Shown piece after piece: positions 28,217-36,828 of a DNA stretch of 54,828 nucleotides. The notes beneath the pieces were generated by a model. That model did not search any database. It saw nothing but the letters and a program-made list of their open reading frames with translations, and was not told the origin of the DNA. Positions within the stretch are counted from its first letter, which is position 1; every line of letters begins with the position of its first letter. The translations under genes and the position numbers were made by a program. Source of the DNA: Dolichospermum sp. LEGE 00240 (GTDB taxonomy: Bacteria; Cyanobacteriota; Cyanobacteriia; Cyanobacteriales; Nostocaceae); NCBI RefSeq assembly GCF_015207875.1, contig NZ_JADEVZ010000031.1:1-54828 (forward strand), written 5' to 3'.

Positions 28217-28579
28217 TCATCCTAAAGTCAAAATACCATCTGGAAAATTAACCACCAAAGGCAAAAACTCCAACCACCTTGAACCCAATAAAATTTCCGT
28301 CAACTGATCTCCAGCATAAACAGGAATTTCATACTCTTGATTATCCAAAATCACTTTACCTAAATACAAATCAAAAGTTTTTTCTCCTTGCGCTGTTATC
28401 AATTCTTGTTCACGAAGAAATTGCCAATCTAGTGCTTCTAAATCTTGTTTATTAATTGCTAGAAAACCTGTAAATCCAGTATCTAGCATGATCTCTACAG
28501 GTAAGTTTAACCCATCAGCATTAATCAAATCAATTTCAAAAAATAGCTGCCCCCCATCACCAAAATAACCCTCTATCAT
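28217..28579 (-). CDS. Retropepsin-like (clan AA) aspartic protease family protein
   Basis: 120 residues. The active-site motif MLDTGFTGFLAIN (hydrophobic-Asp-Thr-Gly) is at about 31-43, and the later hydrophobic-Gly loop is EILLGSRWLEFLP at about 94-106. One Asp-Thr-Gly per chain implies a homodimer, as in retroviral proteases. Substrate unknown. Its ATG overlaps the end of the upstream gene by 4 bp (ATGA), so the two are translationally coupled. Confidence 0.8.
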   Translation of the reverse strand: MIEGYFGDGGQLFFEIDLINADGLNLPVEIMLDTGFTGFLAINKQDLEALDWQFLREQELITAQGEKTFDLYLGKVILDNQEYEIPVYAGDQLTEILLGSRWLEFLPLVVNFPDGILTLG

Positions 28580-28893
28580 ATTCTCCCAACTGCTCCGATT
28601 TCATTCAGCCGAAACATACAATGTACAGCATGAGGATGTTTTTCTCGTGCTTGCTGACTAGCAACTTCTATATCTTGATCAATGAAATAATCACCACTAT
28701 CTGGTTCTACGGCAATATACCAGTTATAATGTTCTTTCATCAACTCAGGACGCACACGCTCAAAAATTGCCCGACAACGTTTGTGAAATGCGTCTCTTTC
28801 TGCTTCACGTTTAGCTAATTCTTCCGGTGATAAAGTCAATTCAGGGAAAATCCTTCCTCTTCTTCTTGCTGTTTTTGGGGTTAGTTGTGTCAT
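28576..28893 (-). CDS. Small partner protein of the aspartic protease gene
   Basis: 105 residues, family not named with confidence. The N-terminus is basic (TPKTARRRGRIFP), followed by a charged helix (SPEELAKREAERDAFHKRC) and a beta-alpha unit YNWYIAVEPDSGDYFIDQD then EVASQQAREKHP, close to the DUF5678 pattern often found beside clan AA proteases. ATG 28893 is preferred over ATG 28908 because GGAG lies nine bases upstream of it. The pair may be an addiction-like or regulatory two-gene unit; this is inference. Confidence 0.65.
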   Translation of the reverse strand: MTQLTPKTARRRGRIFPELTLSPEELAKREAERDAFHKRCRAIFERVRPELMKEHYNWYIAVEPDSGDYFIDQDIEVASQQAREKHPHAVHCMFRLNEIGAVGRI

Positions 28894-28997
28894 GGGTTTA
28901 AACTCCATTTTTACTATTTTAATATGAGTCCTAAATTAATTATCTACAAAATAAATTAAATGATTTAGTTTTTTAGTGGTGTGGCCAGTGGGTAAGG

Positions 28998-29014
28998 GTT
29001 TAGCAGTGCTAAAC
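28998..29014. terminator. Hairpin GTTTAGCA/TGCTAAAC downstream of chlD
   Basis: GTTTAGCAGTGCTAAAC is a perfect palindrome about 47 bp beyond the chlD stop. A related hairpin stands at the same place in the decayed copy near 24795-24810, so it travelled with the chlD 3' end. Possible terminator for chlD. Confidence 0.5.
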
Positions 29015-29060
29015 TCTTACATTTATGGGGATATTTTTTAGTTGGAAACCCCAAAAAAAC

Positions 29061-31079
29061 TTACTTGGCTTTCATGTCTGCGATCGCTCCCCTGGTCATA
29101 GCGGCGATCGCTTTATCGGTGGCTTTGGGTAGGTGATAATATTTACCACCTGCTGTTTTCGCCAATTCCTTGGCAAAGCCAGTTGATACAAATTTACTTT
29201 CCGTATCAATGACCAACAATTGCATCCCTGAAGCCCGAATTCTCGCGGCAATATCTAATAATTCGGCTTTGATATCTGGCTTTTCTCCTGGTTCTTGGGG
29301 TTCTCCTAAAGAACGAGCGAGAGGAATATTACCACGACCATCCGTAATTGCCACAATGACAACTTGACCGATATCTCCACCCATTTGAGCATTTACACCG
29401 ACACGCACGGCTTGAGTTAACCCATGTGCGAGGGGTGAACCACCACCGCAGGGTAGTCTTTCTAAGCGATTTTTGGCTAAAGCAATGGAACGGGTGGGGG
29501 GTAATAATACTTCTGCTTGTTCTCCTCGGAAGGGGATTAAGGAGATTTGATCCCGGTTTTGATAGGCTTCTGTTAAAAGCTGCATAACTGCACCTTTGGC
29601 AGATTGCATTCTATTTAAAGCCATTGAACCGGAAGCATCCACAACAAATACCACTAATGCGCCGGCTTTTCTCACCAACCGCTTAGAACGGATATCTCCC
29701 TGTTCGACAATGACTTTTTTGTCAGGTTGTCTAGCGCGGCGTGCTTTTTGATACGGGGCTGCGGCTCGCAATGTGGCATCTACGGCTATTCTTCTAGCTT
29801 TACCTTTGGGAATCATCGGCTTGATGTACCGTCCCCTGTCGTCTGAGAAGATAATACTGCGACTGCCAGATTTACCTTGCCGTTGTGCCATTTGGGTAAA
29901 ATACAGCACTTCTGGGTCAAGAATTACCCCTTCTGGATCAAAGATAAATTCTTCGGGAATGTCTGGGGGTTCTTGCTGTTCCTGTTCTTCTTCTTTCTCT
30001 TCCTGTTCTTCCTCTTGTTCTTCTTCTTGTTCCGACTCGTCTTGACTTTCCTGTGGTGGTGGGGGAGGTGGTGGTGGTTGATCTGGGGGTAGGGTTTGAA
30101 TTATAGTTGTTCTGGGGACTATGACCAATTCCACTGCGCGACGTAAATCTTCAGCGGTGACGGTGTTACGTCCTTCTAAGGCTGCTGCGGCTTTGGCTAC
30201 GCGCACCGCAAAGAGTTCTGCACGATGTCCTTCCACACCTCCGCGAATGGCTTCGTTGACGAGGTAGGTAATTTGTTCCGGGGTAATAGTGACTTCTTTT
30301 AACCATTCCCGCGCGAGGATGATTTGGGTTTTGAGTGCGTCTATGTCTTCGCTGTATTGTTGGAGAAATTCTGTGGGAGACTTGGAATAGGCGATCGCTT
30401 GCTCAACTGCCTGTACTCTTTGATCTATACCCAGAACTCCGTCTGCTGATAGGGCGATCGCTATTCTATCAAGTAAATGTTCTCTAAGCGCCCCTTCTTC
30501 TGGATTATAAGTGGCAATAAACAACGGTTTGCAAGGATGTTGAAAACTAATTCCTTCCCGTTCAATTTGGTTGCGTCCGTCCGATAAGACTGATAACAGT
30601 TGATTACTAATTTGGTCATCTAATAAATTGATTTCATCCACATACAGCACACCTCGGTTGGCTGTAGCGAGTAATCCCGGTTGAAAAATCGTATCACCTT
30701 GTTTCACCGACTGTTCCACGTCCACAGAACCTAAAAGCCGGTCTTCCGTAATTCCCAGAGGAATTTGTAAAAAAGGTGCAGGGATAATTTCCGTTTCTAT
30801 TTCCTGTCTTTGTTCAGCTAAAAGTTTATCATCCCATTCTTCGGGGTGATTGGGGTCACAGTTGCTAACTGAACCTTTGACAACTTCAATAGGTGGTAAT
30901 AAAGCGTGAATAGCCCGCGCCATCACAGATTTAGCCGTACCACGACGACCTGCAATTACCACACCCCCCAAAACGGGATCAACTGCTGTCAGCAGTAAGG
31001 CTATCTTAATGGCTTCTTGACCAACCACAGCAGCCAAGGGAAAAGCAGTCATTGTCGGGGTCAGAGTGGGCGATCGCAT
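29061..31079 (-). CDS. chlD: Magnesium chelatase subunit ChlD
   Basis: 672 residues. With ChlI and ChlH it inserts Mg into protoporphyrin IX, the first committed step of chlorophyll synthesis. The N-terminal AAA+ domain has GRRGTAKS at 44-51 and [11 protein letters not shown]. The middle has a polyproline run ([10 protein letters not shown]) followed by a Glu/Gln-rich acidic linker. The C-terminal integrin-I/VWA domain carries the MIDAS motif [12 protein letters not shown] and ITDGRGNIP. Start ATG 31079 overlaps a HIP1 octamer. A second, decayed copy of its 3' end lies at 24785-25075. Confidence 0.96.
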   Translation of the reverse strand: MRSPTLTPTMTAFPLAAVVGQEAIKIALLLTAVDPVLGGVVIAGRRGTAKSVMARAIHALLPPIEVVKGSVSNCDPNHPEEWDDKLLAEQRQEIETEIIPAPFLQIPLGITEDRLLGSVDVEQSVKQGDTIFQPGLLATANRGVLYVDEINLLDDQISNQLLSVLSDGRNQIEREGISFQHPCKPLFIATYNPEEGALREHLLDRIAIALSADGVLGIDQRVQAVEQAIAYSKSPTEFLQQYSEDIDALKTQIILAREWLKEVTITPEQITYLVNEAIRGGVEGHRAELFAVRVAKAAAALEGRNTVTAEDLRRAVELVIVPRTTIIQTLPPDQPPPPPPPPQESQDESEQEEEQEEEQEEKEEEQEQQEPPDIPEEFIFDPEGVILDPEVLYFTQMAQRQGKSGSRSIIFSDDRGRYIKPMIPKGKARRIAVDATLRAAAPYQKARRARQPDKKVIVEQGDIRSKRLVRKAGALVVFVVDASGSMALNRMQSAKGAVMQLLTEAYQNRDQISLIPFRGEQAEVLLPPTRSIALAKNRLERLPCGGGSPLAHGLTQAVRVGVNAQMGGDIGQVVIVAITDGRGNIPLARSLGEPQEPGEKPDIKAELLDIAARIRASGMQLLVIDTESKFVSTGFAKELAKTAGGKYYHLPKATDKAIAAMTRGAIADMKAK

Positions 31080-31246
31080 TGTTTCCTTAATAGTTATTAT
31101 AGTTTTAGCATAGCAATTCCTGGTACATTTTAGTTATCGAAGTTGCAGATTCTTCGATAGATTATCACCAAAAGGCGAAAATATCTCTTTATGCAAAAGC
31201 AGGAATATCTGATTATTGGATATTTGATTTATTAGATAATTGCTTA

Positions 31247-31401
31247 GAGGATGTTTGAAAAGTTTTTAATGTATAAATAAACCCCTCTCCAAACCTCTCC
31301 CCGCGTCGGGGAGAGGCTTTGAAACCCCCATTCCCTTGTAGGGAAGGGGGGTTAGGTTTCTAGAGATTATCGGGTTCATCTAATACTTTTCAAACAACCT
31401 C
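31247..31401. mobile_element. 155-bp MITE, copy 1, with TTA target duplication
   Basis: Begins GAGGATGTTTGAAAAGTTTT and ends ACTTTTCAAACAACCTC: inverted repeats of about 17 bases with one mismatch. TTA flanks both sides (31244-31246, 31402-31404). The interior has AACCCCTCTCCAAACCTCTC, a CCCCGCGTCGGGGAG hairpin and GAAGGGGGGTTAGG; no coding capacity. Nearly identical in sequence and equal in length to 35228-35382. Confidence 0.9.
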
Positions 31402-31548
31402 TTAGAATCTTACAGTGAACCATATCAAAATCAACAAAGTCAATTCGGTTATTCAAGTAAGAGAATTGTTTTACCTCCTCAAGTGATATCTTTACCTTGT
31501 TTTCCTGATTTACAGCCTGATTTAAGTAAAATATTTCCTCTGCATGAG

Positions 31549-31577
31549 ATCCCCGACTTCTTAAAGAAGTCGGGGAT
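31549..31577. repeat. 29-bp dispersed palindrome, copy C
   Basis: ATCCCCGACTTCTTAAAGAA then GTCGGGGAT; perfect 14-base arms. It lies at the 3' end of the Uma2 pseudogene and 88 bp before the intact Uma2 gene. Confidence 0.8.
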
Positions 31578-31664
31578 TTGGTTTCTTACAAAAATTCACA
31601 ACTAATATATAATTATCAATAGGTTCATAAGTGCCACTGTCAAGTTGAAAATGGAGCTACAGAA

Positions 31665-32360
31665 ATGGTACAACAACTTACACCAGAAACCAAACCAGAA
31701 ATCATCTACCCTGATAGTGATGGAAATCCTATGGCAGAAAATACAGAACATTATGAATGGATAGTTAAAATTAAAGAAAATTTAGAAATATTATTTGCAT
31801 CAGAAAATGATGTTTTCATCGCAGGTGATTTACTTTGGTATCCTGTGGAGGGAAGTGTAAAAACTCGTCAAGCACCTGATGTTATGGTGATTTTCGGTAG
31901 ACCAAAAGGTAAAAGAGGTTCTTACAAACAATGGGAAGAAAATAATATTGCACCTCAAGTAGTATTTGAAATTCTATCTCCCGGAAATCGTAGTCAAGAA
32001 ATGGCAAAGAAACTCCTTTTTTATCAACGTCATGGCGTGGAAGAATACTATGTTTATCATCCAGACAAAATCGAATTAACAGGTTTTATTCTTGAACAAG
32101 CATGGCTAGAAGAGATTGAAGCAATCAATAATTGGGTAAGTCCCCGTTTAGGAATACGGTTTGAATTAACAGCAGATAATTTAGAAATTTATTATCCTGA
32201 AGGACGGAAGTTTCTCACATCTCTGGAATTAAATCAACGTGCAGAACAAGAATATCAACGTGCAGAACAAGAATATCAACGTGCAGAACAAGAACGTCAA
32301 AATTATCAAATCTTATTAGCAAAATTGCAAGCTAAAGGTATTGATGTCAATACACTTTAA
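31665..32360 (+). CDS. Uma2 family putative endonuclease with heptad-repeat tail
   Basis: 231 residues. Family residues: APDVMVIFGRPKG, QVVFEILSPGNRSQE with the catalytic-type Glu, KKLLFYQRHGVEEYYVYHP. The C-terminus is a coiled coil built from three copies of the heptapeptide QRAEQEY, encoded by a 21-bp tandem repeat (about 32234-32296). This tail is common in one branch of cyanobacterial Uma2 proteins. ATG 31665 is the only plausible start. It is followed directly by the degenerate palindrome copy D. Confidence 0.82.
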   Translation: MVQQLTPETKPEIIYPDSDGNPMAENTEHYEWIVKIKENLEILFASENDVFIAGDLLWYPVEGSVKTRQAPDVMVIFGRPKGKRGSYKQWEENNIAPQVVFEILSPGNRSQEMAKKLLFYQRHGVEEYYVYHPDKIELTGFILEQAWLEEIEAINNWVSPRLGIRFELTADNLEIYYPEGRKFLTSLELNQRAEQEYQRAEQEYQRAEQERQNYQILLAKLQAKGIDVNTL

Positions 32361-32367
32361 AAATTAG

Positions 32368-32396
32368 ATCCTCGACTTCTCAAAGAAATTGAGGAT
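32368..32396. repeat. Degenerate palindrome, copy D
   Basis: ATCCTCGACTTCTCAAAGAA then ATTGAGGAT is a mutated version of the family at 2119-2147. Several changes are compensatory in pairing (CCTC with GAGG). It ends exactly where the copied methyltransferase 3' end begins. Confidence 0.65.
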
Positions 32397-32712
32397 TTTC
32401 TGGTTCTCGGTTCTATAACATGAGGGTTCACTCCAAAGTATTTCGCTGCTGCTGACATATCAAGTGTTAATAAACTAATATCCCCTAAATCTTTAATACC
32501 TTGAGGTATGGTTTTTGTCACTTTTGCACTATCGGAAGATTTGATATCTAAAAATTTAATAATTTCCTCTGCGACTGCTTGTGCTAAAAGCGGGGGAACA
32601 GAATTACCAATTTGTCTAAAACCATGCCATTTTGTCGGATGAAATCGAAACCAGTCAGGATAGGAATGTAACCGCGCAGTTTCCCTGATAGTAATACATC
32701 TGGGGATAAAAG
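32396..32712 (-). pseudogene. 317-bp copy of the 3' end of the DNA cytosine methyltransferase gene
   Basis: Aligns without gaps to 33780-34096 with only about half a dozen mismatches (about 98 percent identity). It encodes the last 105 or so residues (FIPRCITIRETARLHSYPDW through QIGNSVPPLLAQAV to the stop region), so no catalytic domain. Its natural stop codon is replaced by palindrome copy D. It has no start codon of its own and cannot make a methyltransferase. Confidence 0.93.
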
Positions 32713-32825
32713 AAGAAATTTATCGTTTTGGTAAACCAGTGGAAATATTAGACTGTCCCCAAGAATTATCAGGTGAAGATATTTTACCAGGATTTACTTT
32801 AAATATGGAAATTGTTTGGGAATAG
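32712..32825 (+). pseudogene. C-terminal fragment of a Uma2 gene
   Basis: Reads EEIYRFGKPVEILDCPQELS then GEDILPGFTLNMEIVWE and a stop; compare EIYRLEQPVEIVQFP in the intact Uma2 at 18763-19326. It begins exactly at the end of the methyltransferase copy, on the other strand, which marks a recombination junction. The remaining 32826-32912 has nothing recognisable. Confidence 0.8.
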
Positions 32826-32912
32826 ATATTATTTCTTCGGTTGATTGCTGAAATTCAACAACTACAATATTTGGATATAAATTTGGAAACAATACTCAGA
32901 TTTACTTCTTTA

Positions 32913-33701
32913 TTATGTATAATTCCTATAATTTTGTAAATCAGTTTCAGAAATTTGATCTGCTGGAACAAACTTGTAATGTTTTTCCTGTACAATTCTT
33001 ACCTCACCTTCATATATTGTCAATTCAAACATAGCAATGAGAGCGTTTTTCATAAACTGTGCTGATATAGAACGACAAATTAAATTGGGAAATTTTTCAA
33101 AACAGTAACTAATATCTTGTTTTGTTTGTACTATAGAAATTTGATCATTACCTGCTTTTGCTTGAACAGGTACTATAAATTGCATACCATTACTATTAAC
33201 ACCTACATAAACTTCATCTATTTCTATTTGTCCAATACCCTTAACATTAGTTCTCAGGTGATTTTGTAAAGAGTATGCTGTTACACTCAGAAATATATCT
33301 ATTAGGCGATTATAACGGATTTTAGTTAAAAGAGCTTGTTCATCACCTGACATATATTGATTAATAATTTCAGGTGTAGCATCAGGTATTTTAATTGGTA
33401 TTAAGTTTAGGTTGGGTATAATGCGATTAATTTTCACAAGTCTAAAACAATAATTACCAGTACCATTTAATTCAATAATCCACTCTAAACCTGTAGGAGC
33501 AGTATCTGTTATAACTTTAGGTAGTGGTTTTCTAAATCTAAAAGCATAAAGAATATCTCCTAAATTTTTTGCAGATTGAATACCCAACTCTTTAGCAATC
33601 TCTGGAAGTTCATTACGGTTAAATTCAAAATACTCTAATTCTGATTGGTAATAGCGTTGAAAAATTCCAATAATAACTGAGTTATATAAACCTTCTTTCA
33701 T
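32913..33701 (-). CDS. Putative type II restriction endonuclease
   Basis: 262 residues. The PD-(D/E)XK-type core is visible in GQIEIDEVYVGVNSNGMQFI and VPVQAKAG: acidic residues E160 and D162, then the Q180-A-K182 strand. The rest is helical with no other known domain. Its position 72 bp downstream of, and on the same strand as, a cytosine-5 methyltransferase supports a restriction role; the recognition sequence cannot be read from this. Start ATG 33701 (MKEGLYNSVI). It is flanked on both sides by copies of the methyltransferase 3' end. Confidence 0.8.
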   Translation of the reverse strand: MKEGLYNSVIIGIFQRYYQSELEYFEFNRNELPEIAKELGIQSAKNLGDILYAFRFRKPLPKVITDTAPTGLEWIIELNGTGNYCFRLVKINRIIPNLNLIPIKIPDATPEIINQYMSGDEQALLTKIRYNRLIDIFLSVTAYSLQNHLRTNVKGIGQIEIDEVYVGVNSNGMQFIVPVQAKAGNDQISIVQTKQDISYCFEKFPNLICRSISAQFMKNALIAMFELTIYEGEVRIVQEKHYKFVPADQISETDLQNYRNYT

Positions 33702-33773
33702 TATGGTAATTCCTTGGTACTAAATAATTGGTGATATTGATACAATTTGCTGTATTAGCTAAATTCTAAAAAT

Positions 33774-35075
33774 TCATTTTTTTCTGGTTCTCGGTTCTAT
33801 AACATGAGGGTTCACTCCAAAGTATTTCGCTGCTGCTGACATATCAAGCGTTAATAAACTAATATCCCCTAAATCTTTAATACCTTGAGGTATGGTTTTT
33901 GTCACTTTTGCACTATCAGAAGATTTGATATCTAAAAATTTAATAATTTCCTCTGCGACTGCTTGTGCTAAAAGCGGGGGAACAGAATTACCAATTTGTC
34001 TAAAACCATGCCATTTTGTCGGATGAAATCGAAACCAGTCAGGATAGGAATGTAACCGCGCAGCTTCCCTAACAGTAATACATCTGGGGATAAAAGGATG
34101 TATGGGACGAGGTGAAGTAAATGCACCTTTATTACTAGGTGTTCCAGCCCTTAAGGTATTACATAAACCATCAGGATCAAGTTTATGAAAACGACTAATT
34201 GATTCGATTTTACCATGTGGTGTGGATGCAAATCTATCCATAGATTCGGTCGAATGCTTACTTCTTAAACTTGATGTTAGTAAAGTAGGATCATATTGAC
34301 GTTTGTAGGAATAGTTGTCTTTTGCAGTCGCAAAATCACGCAGTTTTTTAGCATAGTTACTAGGTTTAGCAAACTCTGTAAATATCCAATCTTGTTGATA
34401 TAGTTCTGGATAGTTTTCTATTACTGGTAAATCTTGTAATGCTTCCCAAACTGTAGGAGTTAAGACTAACTTAGTTTCGGAAGATTGATTGGATTTTGCT
34501 GGGAATGTGATTTTTTCTGGATATTTAGGTAATTCTAAATCTTCACGCGCACCTAGTAAAAATAACCTTTCTCGATTTTGGGGTACTCCATAATTAGCTG
34601 CATTTAAAACTTGGTAATTTGCATTAACTTGATAACCACTTTCGGAAAATTGACTAATGATTTCAGCAATAAATTCTTTGTGTTTCCCAACTGTCATTCC
34701 TTTGACATTTTCCAATACAAAAAACTTGGGTTGTAATTCTACAACTAATCTAATAAAATGGAAAACTAAAGAGTTTCTTGGATCATCAAAAGAACGTTTT
34801 CCCATTAATGAGAAACCTTGACAGGGTGGACCACCAAATACTACATCAATTTCTTGATTAGCAATTTGAGAACTATTCCGAATTTCCTTCCCTGTTGTTT
34901 CTTCCACACTTTTGCATAACACAGTCCAAAAGGGAAAGTTAAATTGATGAATTGCACAATGAATTGGATCTATTTCCACAGATGCAAGGACATCAAAACC
35001 AGCTTGTTCAAAGCCTAATGTCATGCCTCCTGCACCTGCAAATAAATCAACTGCAATTGGTCGTTTTTTTACCAT
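33774..35075 (-). CDS. DNA (cytosine-5-)-methyltransferase
   Basis: 433 residues. Motif I is DLFAGAGGMTLGFEQAG, motif IV GGPPCQGFS with catalytic C85, motif VI FFVLENVKG (ENV 122-124), motif VIII near QNRERLFLLG, and motifs IX-X in ITVREAARLHSYPDWFRFHP and QIGNSVPPLLAQA. The variable target-recognition region is about 200-310. It protects the genome from the neighbouring nuclease. The frame upstream of ATG 35075 is open and continues into the decayed Rpn-type gene without a stop until the MITE, so the gene was apparently inserted in frame there. Confidence 0.93.
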   Translation of the reverse strand: MVKKRPIAVDLFAGAGGMTLGFEQAGFDVLASVEIDPIHCAIHQFNFPFWTVLCKSVEETTGKEIRNSSQIANQEIDVVFGGPPCQGFSLMGKRSFDDPRNSLVFHFIRLVVELQPKFFVLENVKGMTVGKHKEFIAEIISQFSESGYQVNANYQVLNAANYGVPQNRERLFLLGAREDLELPKYPEKITFPAKSNQSSETKLVLTPTVWEALQDLPVIENYPELYQQDWIFTEFAKPSNYAKKLRDFATAKDNYSYKRQYDPTLLTSSLRSKHSTESMDRFASTPHGKIESISRFHKLDPDGLCNTLRAGTPSNKGAFTSPRPIHPFIPRCITVREAARLHSYPDWFRFHPTKWHGFRQIGNSVPPLLAQAVAEEIIKFLDIKSSDSAKVTKTIPQGIKDLGDISLLTLDMSAAAKYFGVNPHVIEPRTRKK

Positions 35076-35452
35076 ATCTTCTGTTTGTGAACTTTGATTG
35101 ATTCTTAAATTCTGCTGGAGGTTATAAAGTAGCTCTAATGTAATTTTTACATAAGGCTGATTTGATGGTAACGCAGCTAATTCATCAATTGCTTGTTTTT
35201 GTACTGTTCCTCGTCCGAGAAGTCTTATAGGATGTTTGAAAAGTTTTTAATGTATAAATAAACCCCTCTCCAAACCTCTCCCCGACGCGGGGAGAGGCTT
35301 TGAAACCCCGATTCCCTTGTAGGGAAGGGGGGTTAGGTTTCTAGAGATTATCGGTTTCATCTAATACTTTTCAAACAACCTCTTAACCATAGGGTTTCTT
35401 GAGTCTGTGGTAATTGGTGAATGACAATAATTGCTGTGCGTAAAAATTGCTG
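35076..35452 (-). pseudogene. C-terminal fragment of a Rpn/PD-(D/E)XK transposase-like gene, interrupted by a MITE
   Basis: Minus strand from 35452 reads QQFLRTAIIVIHQLPQTQET, is broken at LWL by the MITE (35228-35382), and resumes RLLGRGTVQKQAIDELAALP then YVKITLELLYNLQQNLRIN. Removing the element with one TTA restores TLW-L-RLLGRG in frame. The pattern is the C-terminal part of cyanobacterial Rpn-family proteins. It joins the methyltransferase frame (QTED-MVKK). The spacer to lpxB otherwise holds the palindrome at 35499-35515 and nothing recognisable. Confidence 0.75.
35228..35382. mobile_element. 155-bp MITE, copy 2, with TTA target duplication
   Basis: Begins TAGGATGTTTGAAAAGTTTT and ends ACTTTTCAAACAACCTC, flanked by TTA at 35225-35227 and 35383-35385. 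Same length as copy 1 and differing at only a few positions; CGCGTCG in the inner hairpin is CGACGCG here, a pairing-preserving change. Confidence 0.9.
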
Positions 35453-35498
35453 TTACCCAGCTAAATTTGATAACCATAATTTACTTGAACTTTGTGGT

Positions 35499-35515
35499 GC
35501 GGGCATCTTGCCCGC
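35499..35515. repeat. GC-rich palindrome GCGGGCATCTTGCCCGC
   Basis: Imperfect inverted repeat GCGGGCA/TGCCCGC (pairs GCGGGCA with TTGCCCGC around TCT). It is 75 bp beyond the lpxB stop and may terminate lpxB transcripts; similar palindromes are dispersed in cyanobacterial genomes. Confidence 0.5.
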
Positions 35516-35589
35516 TAGAATTATACAAACTAAATGCACAACAGCTTAATCTTTTGCGAATTGGTCATGGATAAAACGAGTCATTTTAA

Positions 35590-36756
35590 TTAAATGTACA
35601 TTTCTAGTATTTCTTTAGCTGTACGATCGCACACTCCCAATTCTCCCAAACAATGGCGCATTTCTTGATAATCTGTCAAAGTTTGTTGTCTTTTTTCAGG
35701 ATTTAATAACAATTCCATCGCCGCTTGGGTAATATTTTCGGCTGTGGCTTGTTCTTGTAAAAATTCTGGGACAATTTCCCGCATCACAACTAAATTGACT
35801 GGAGACGCAAAAGGAATTGAACCTTTCAGAATATGACGCGCAATCCAAGCTGTAAGAGGATGAAGCCGATAAACTACAACTTGGGGAACATTTAATAATG
35901 CTAATTCTAAATTAACTGTTCCCGATTTAGTAATGGCAAAATCTGCGGCTGCTAAAATATCTTGAACGCCTTGTTGTTGACTTGATACTATTGTAGCTTT
36001 TAAGCCATATTCTTGAATTGCGGCTGTAATTGGTTCTTTAAATGTTTCTAAAGATAGAGGAATCCAAAAATGGACATTTGGTAGTTTAGATTGAATATTT
36101 TGGGCGGCTTGAAAAATTATGGGGAGAAGATATTTTAATTCTTGATGACGGGAAGCTGGTAAAAGTGCGATCGCTATTTCTTCTACTTTAACTCCTAATT
36201 TCTCCCTCGCAGTTGTCCGACTAGGCGCATTTGCCATTCTATCAATTAAAGGATGTCCTACCCAAGAAACATTTGCCCCATTTTGTTGATAATATCGGGC
36301 TTCTTCGGGGAAAATTGCTAATAGTTTATCTGTAAAACCCACAATGCGGTTAGTATTCTGAAAACTCATAGACCATACCCACTCTTGAGGAGCGATATAA
36401 TAAGCCACAGGCACATCTGGCAAATTTTCCTTCATGAATGTACCAATGCCCAAATTTGGACCCATATAGTCAATGAGAACCACTAAATCCGGGGGATTTT
36501 TCTTCAAGTGAGCGATCGCTTGTCGTTGTACTCTTAAAGTAGGAATCACATAAGGCAAAGACTCAATCAAACCCATCGAACCAATCCCGCTGGTATTACC
36601 CAAAATTTTCGCCCCAGCTTCCGCCATTTTATCCCCACCCAAGGCCATAATTTCTAATGTCAACCCCGTAGCCGCAGCTTGGCGTTGCAGTGCCTTAATT
36701 AATAGTGAACCCTGTAGATCTCCAGAAACTTCACCAGTGCTAATAAATATTCGCAT
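35590..36756 (-). CDS. lpxB: Lipid-A-disaccharide synthase
   Basis: 388 residues, glycosyltransferase family 19. Joins UDP-diacyl-glucosamine and lipid X to form the lipid A disaccharide at the inner membrane. Hallmarks: FISTGEVSGDLQGSLL at 3-18, LIDYMGPNLGI, YYIAPQEWVW, LLPASRHQELKYLLPI and AITKSGTVNLELAL. It is last in the minus-strand outer-membrane cluster, 352 bp after lpxA, with repeat elements in that gap. Confidence 0.95.
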   Translation of the reverse strand: MRIFISTGEVSGDLQGSLLIKALQRQAAATGLTLEIMALGGDKMAEAGAKILGNTSGIGSMGLIESLPYVIPTLRVQRQAIAHLKKNPPDLVVLIDYMGPNLGIGTFMKENLPDVPVAYYIAPQEWVWSMSFQNTNRIVGFTDKLLAIFPEEARYYQQNGANVSWVGHPLIDRMANAPSRTTAREKLGVKVEEIAIALLPASRHQELKYLLPIIFQAAQNIQSKLPNVHFWIPLSLETFKEPITAAIQEYGLKATIVSSQQQGVQDILAAADFAITKSGTVNLELALLNVPQVVVYRLHPLTAWIARHILKGSIPFASPVNLVVMREIVPEFLQEQATAENITQAAMELLLNPEKRQQTLTDYQEMRHCLGELGVCDRTAKEILEMYI

Positions 36757-36828
36757 TTTTAGATTTTAGATATTAGATATTAGATTGTTTTCCATTCTGC
36801 AAATAATGAATGTATTAGAAAAGTTTCC

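Larger units (their letters stand above)
31127..31605 (+). pseudogene. 5'-truncated Uma2 gene interrupted by a 155-bp MITE
   Basis: From about 31127 the frame reads [36 protein letters not shown], is broken by the MITE at 31247-31401, and resumes as ESYSEPYQNQQSQFGYSSKR and VISLPCFPDLQPDLSKIFP. Joining the two sides through one TTA gives DNCL-ESYSEP in frame, exactly the Uma2 pattern. The N-terminal half is missing and the tail runs into palindrome copy C before a stop at 31603-31605. It fills most of 31080-31664. Confidence 0.85.
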
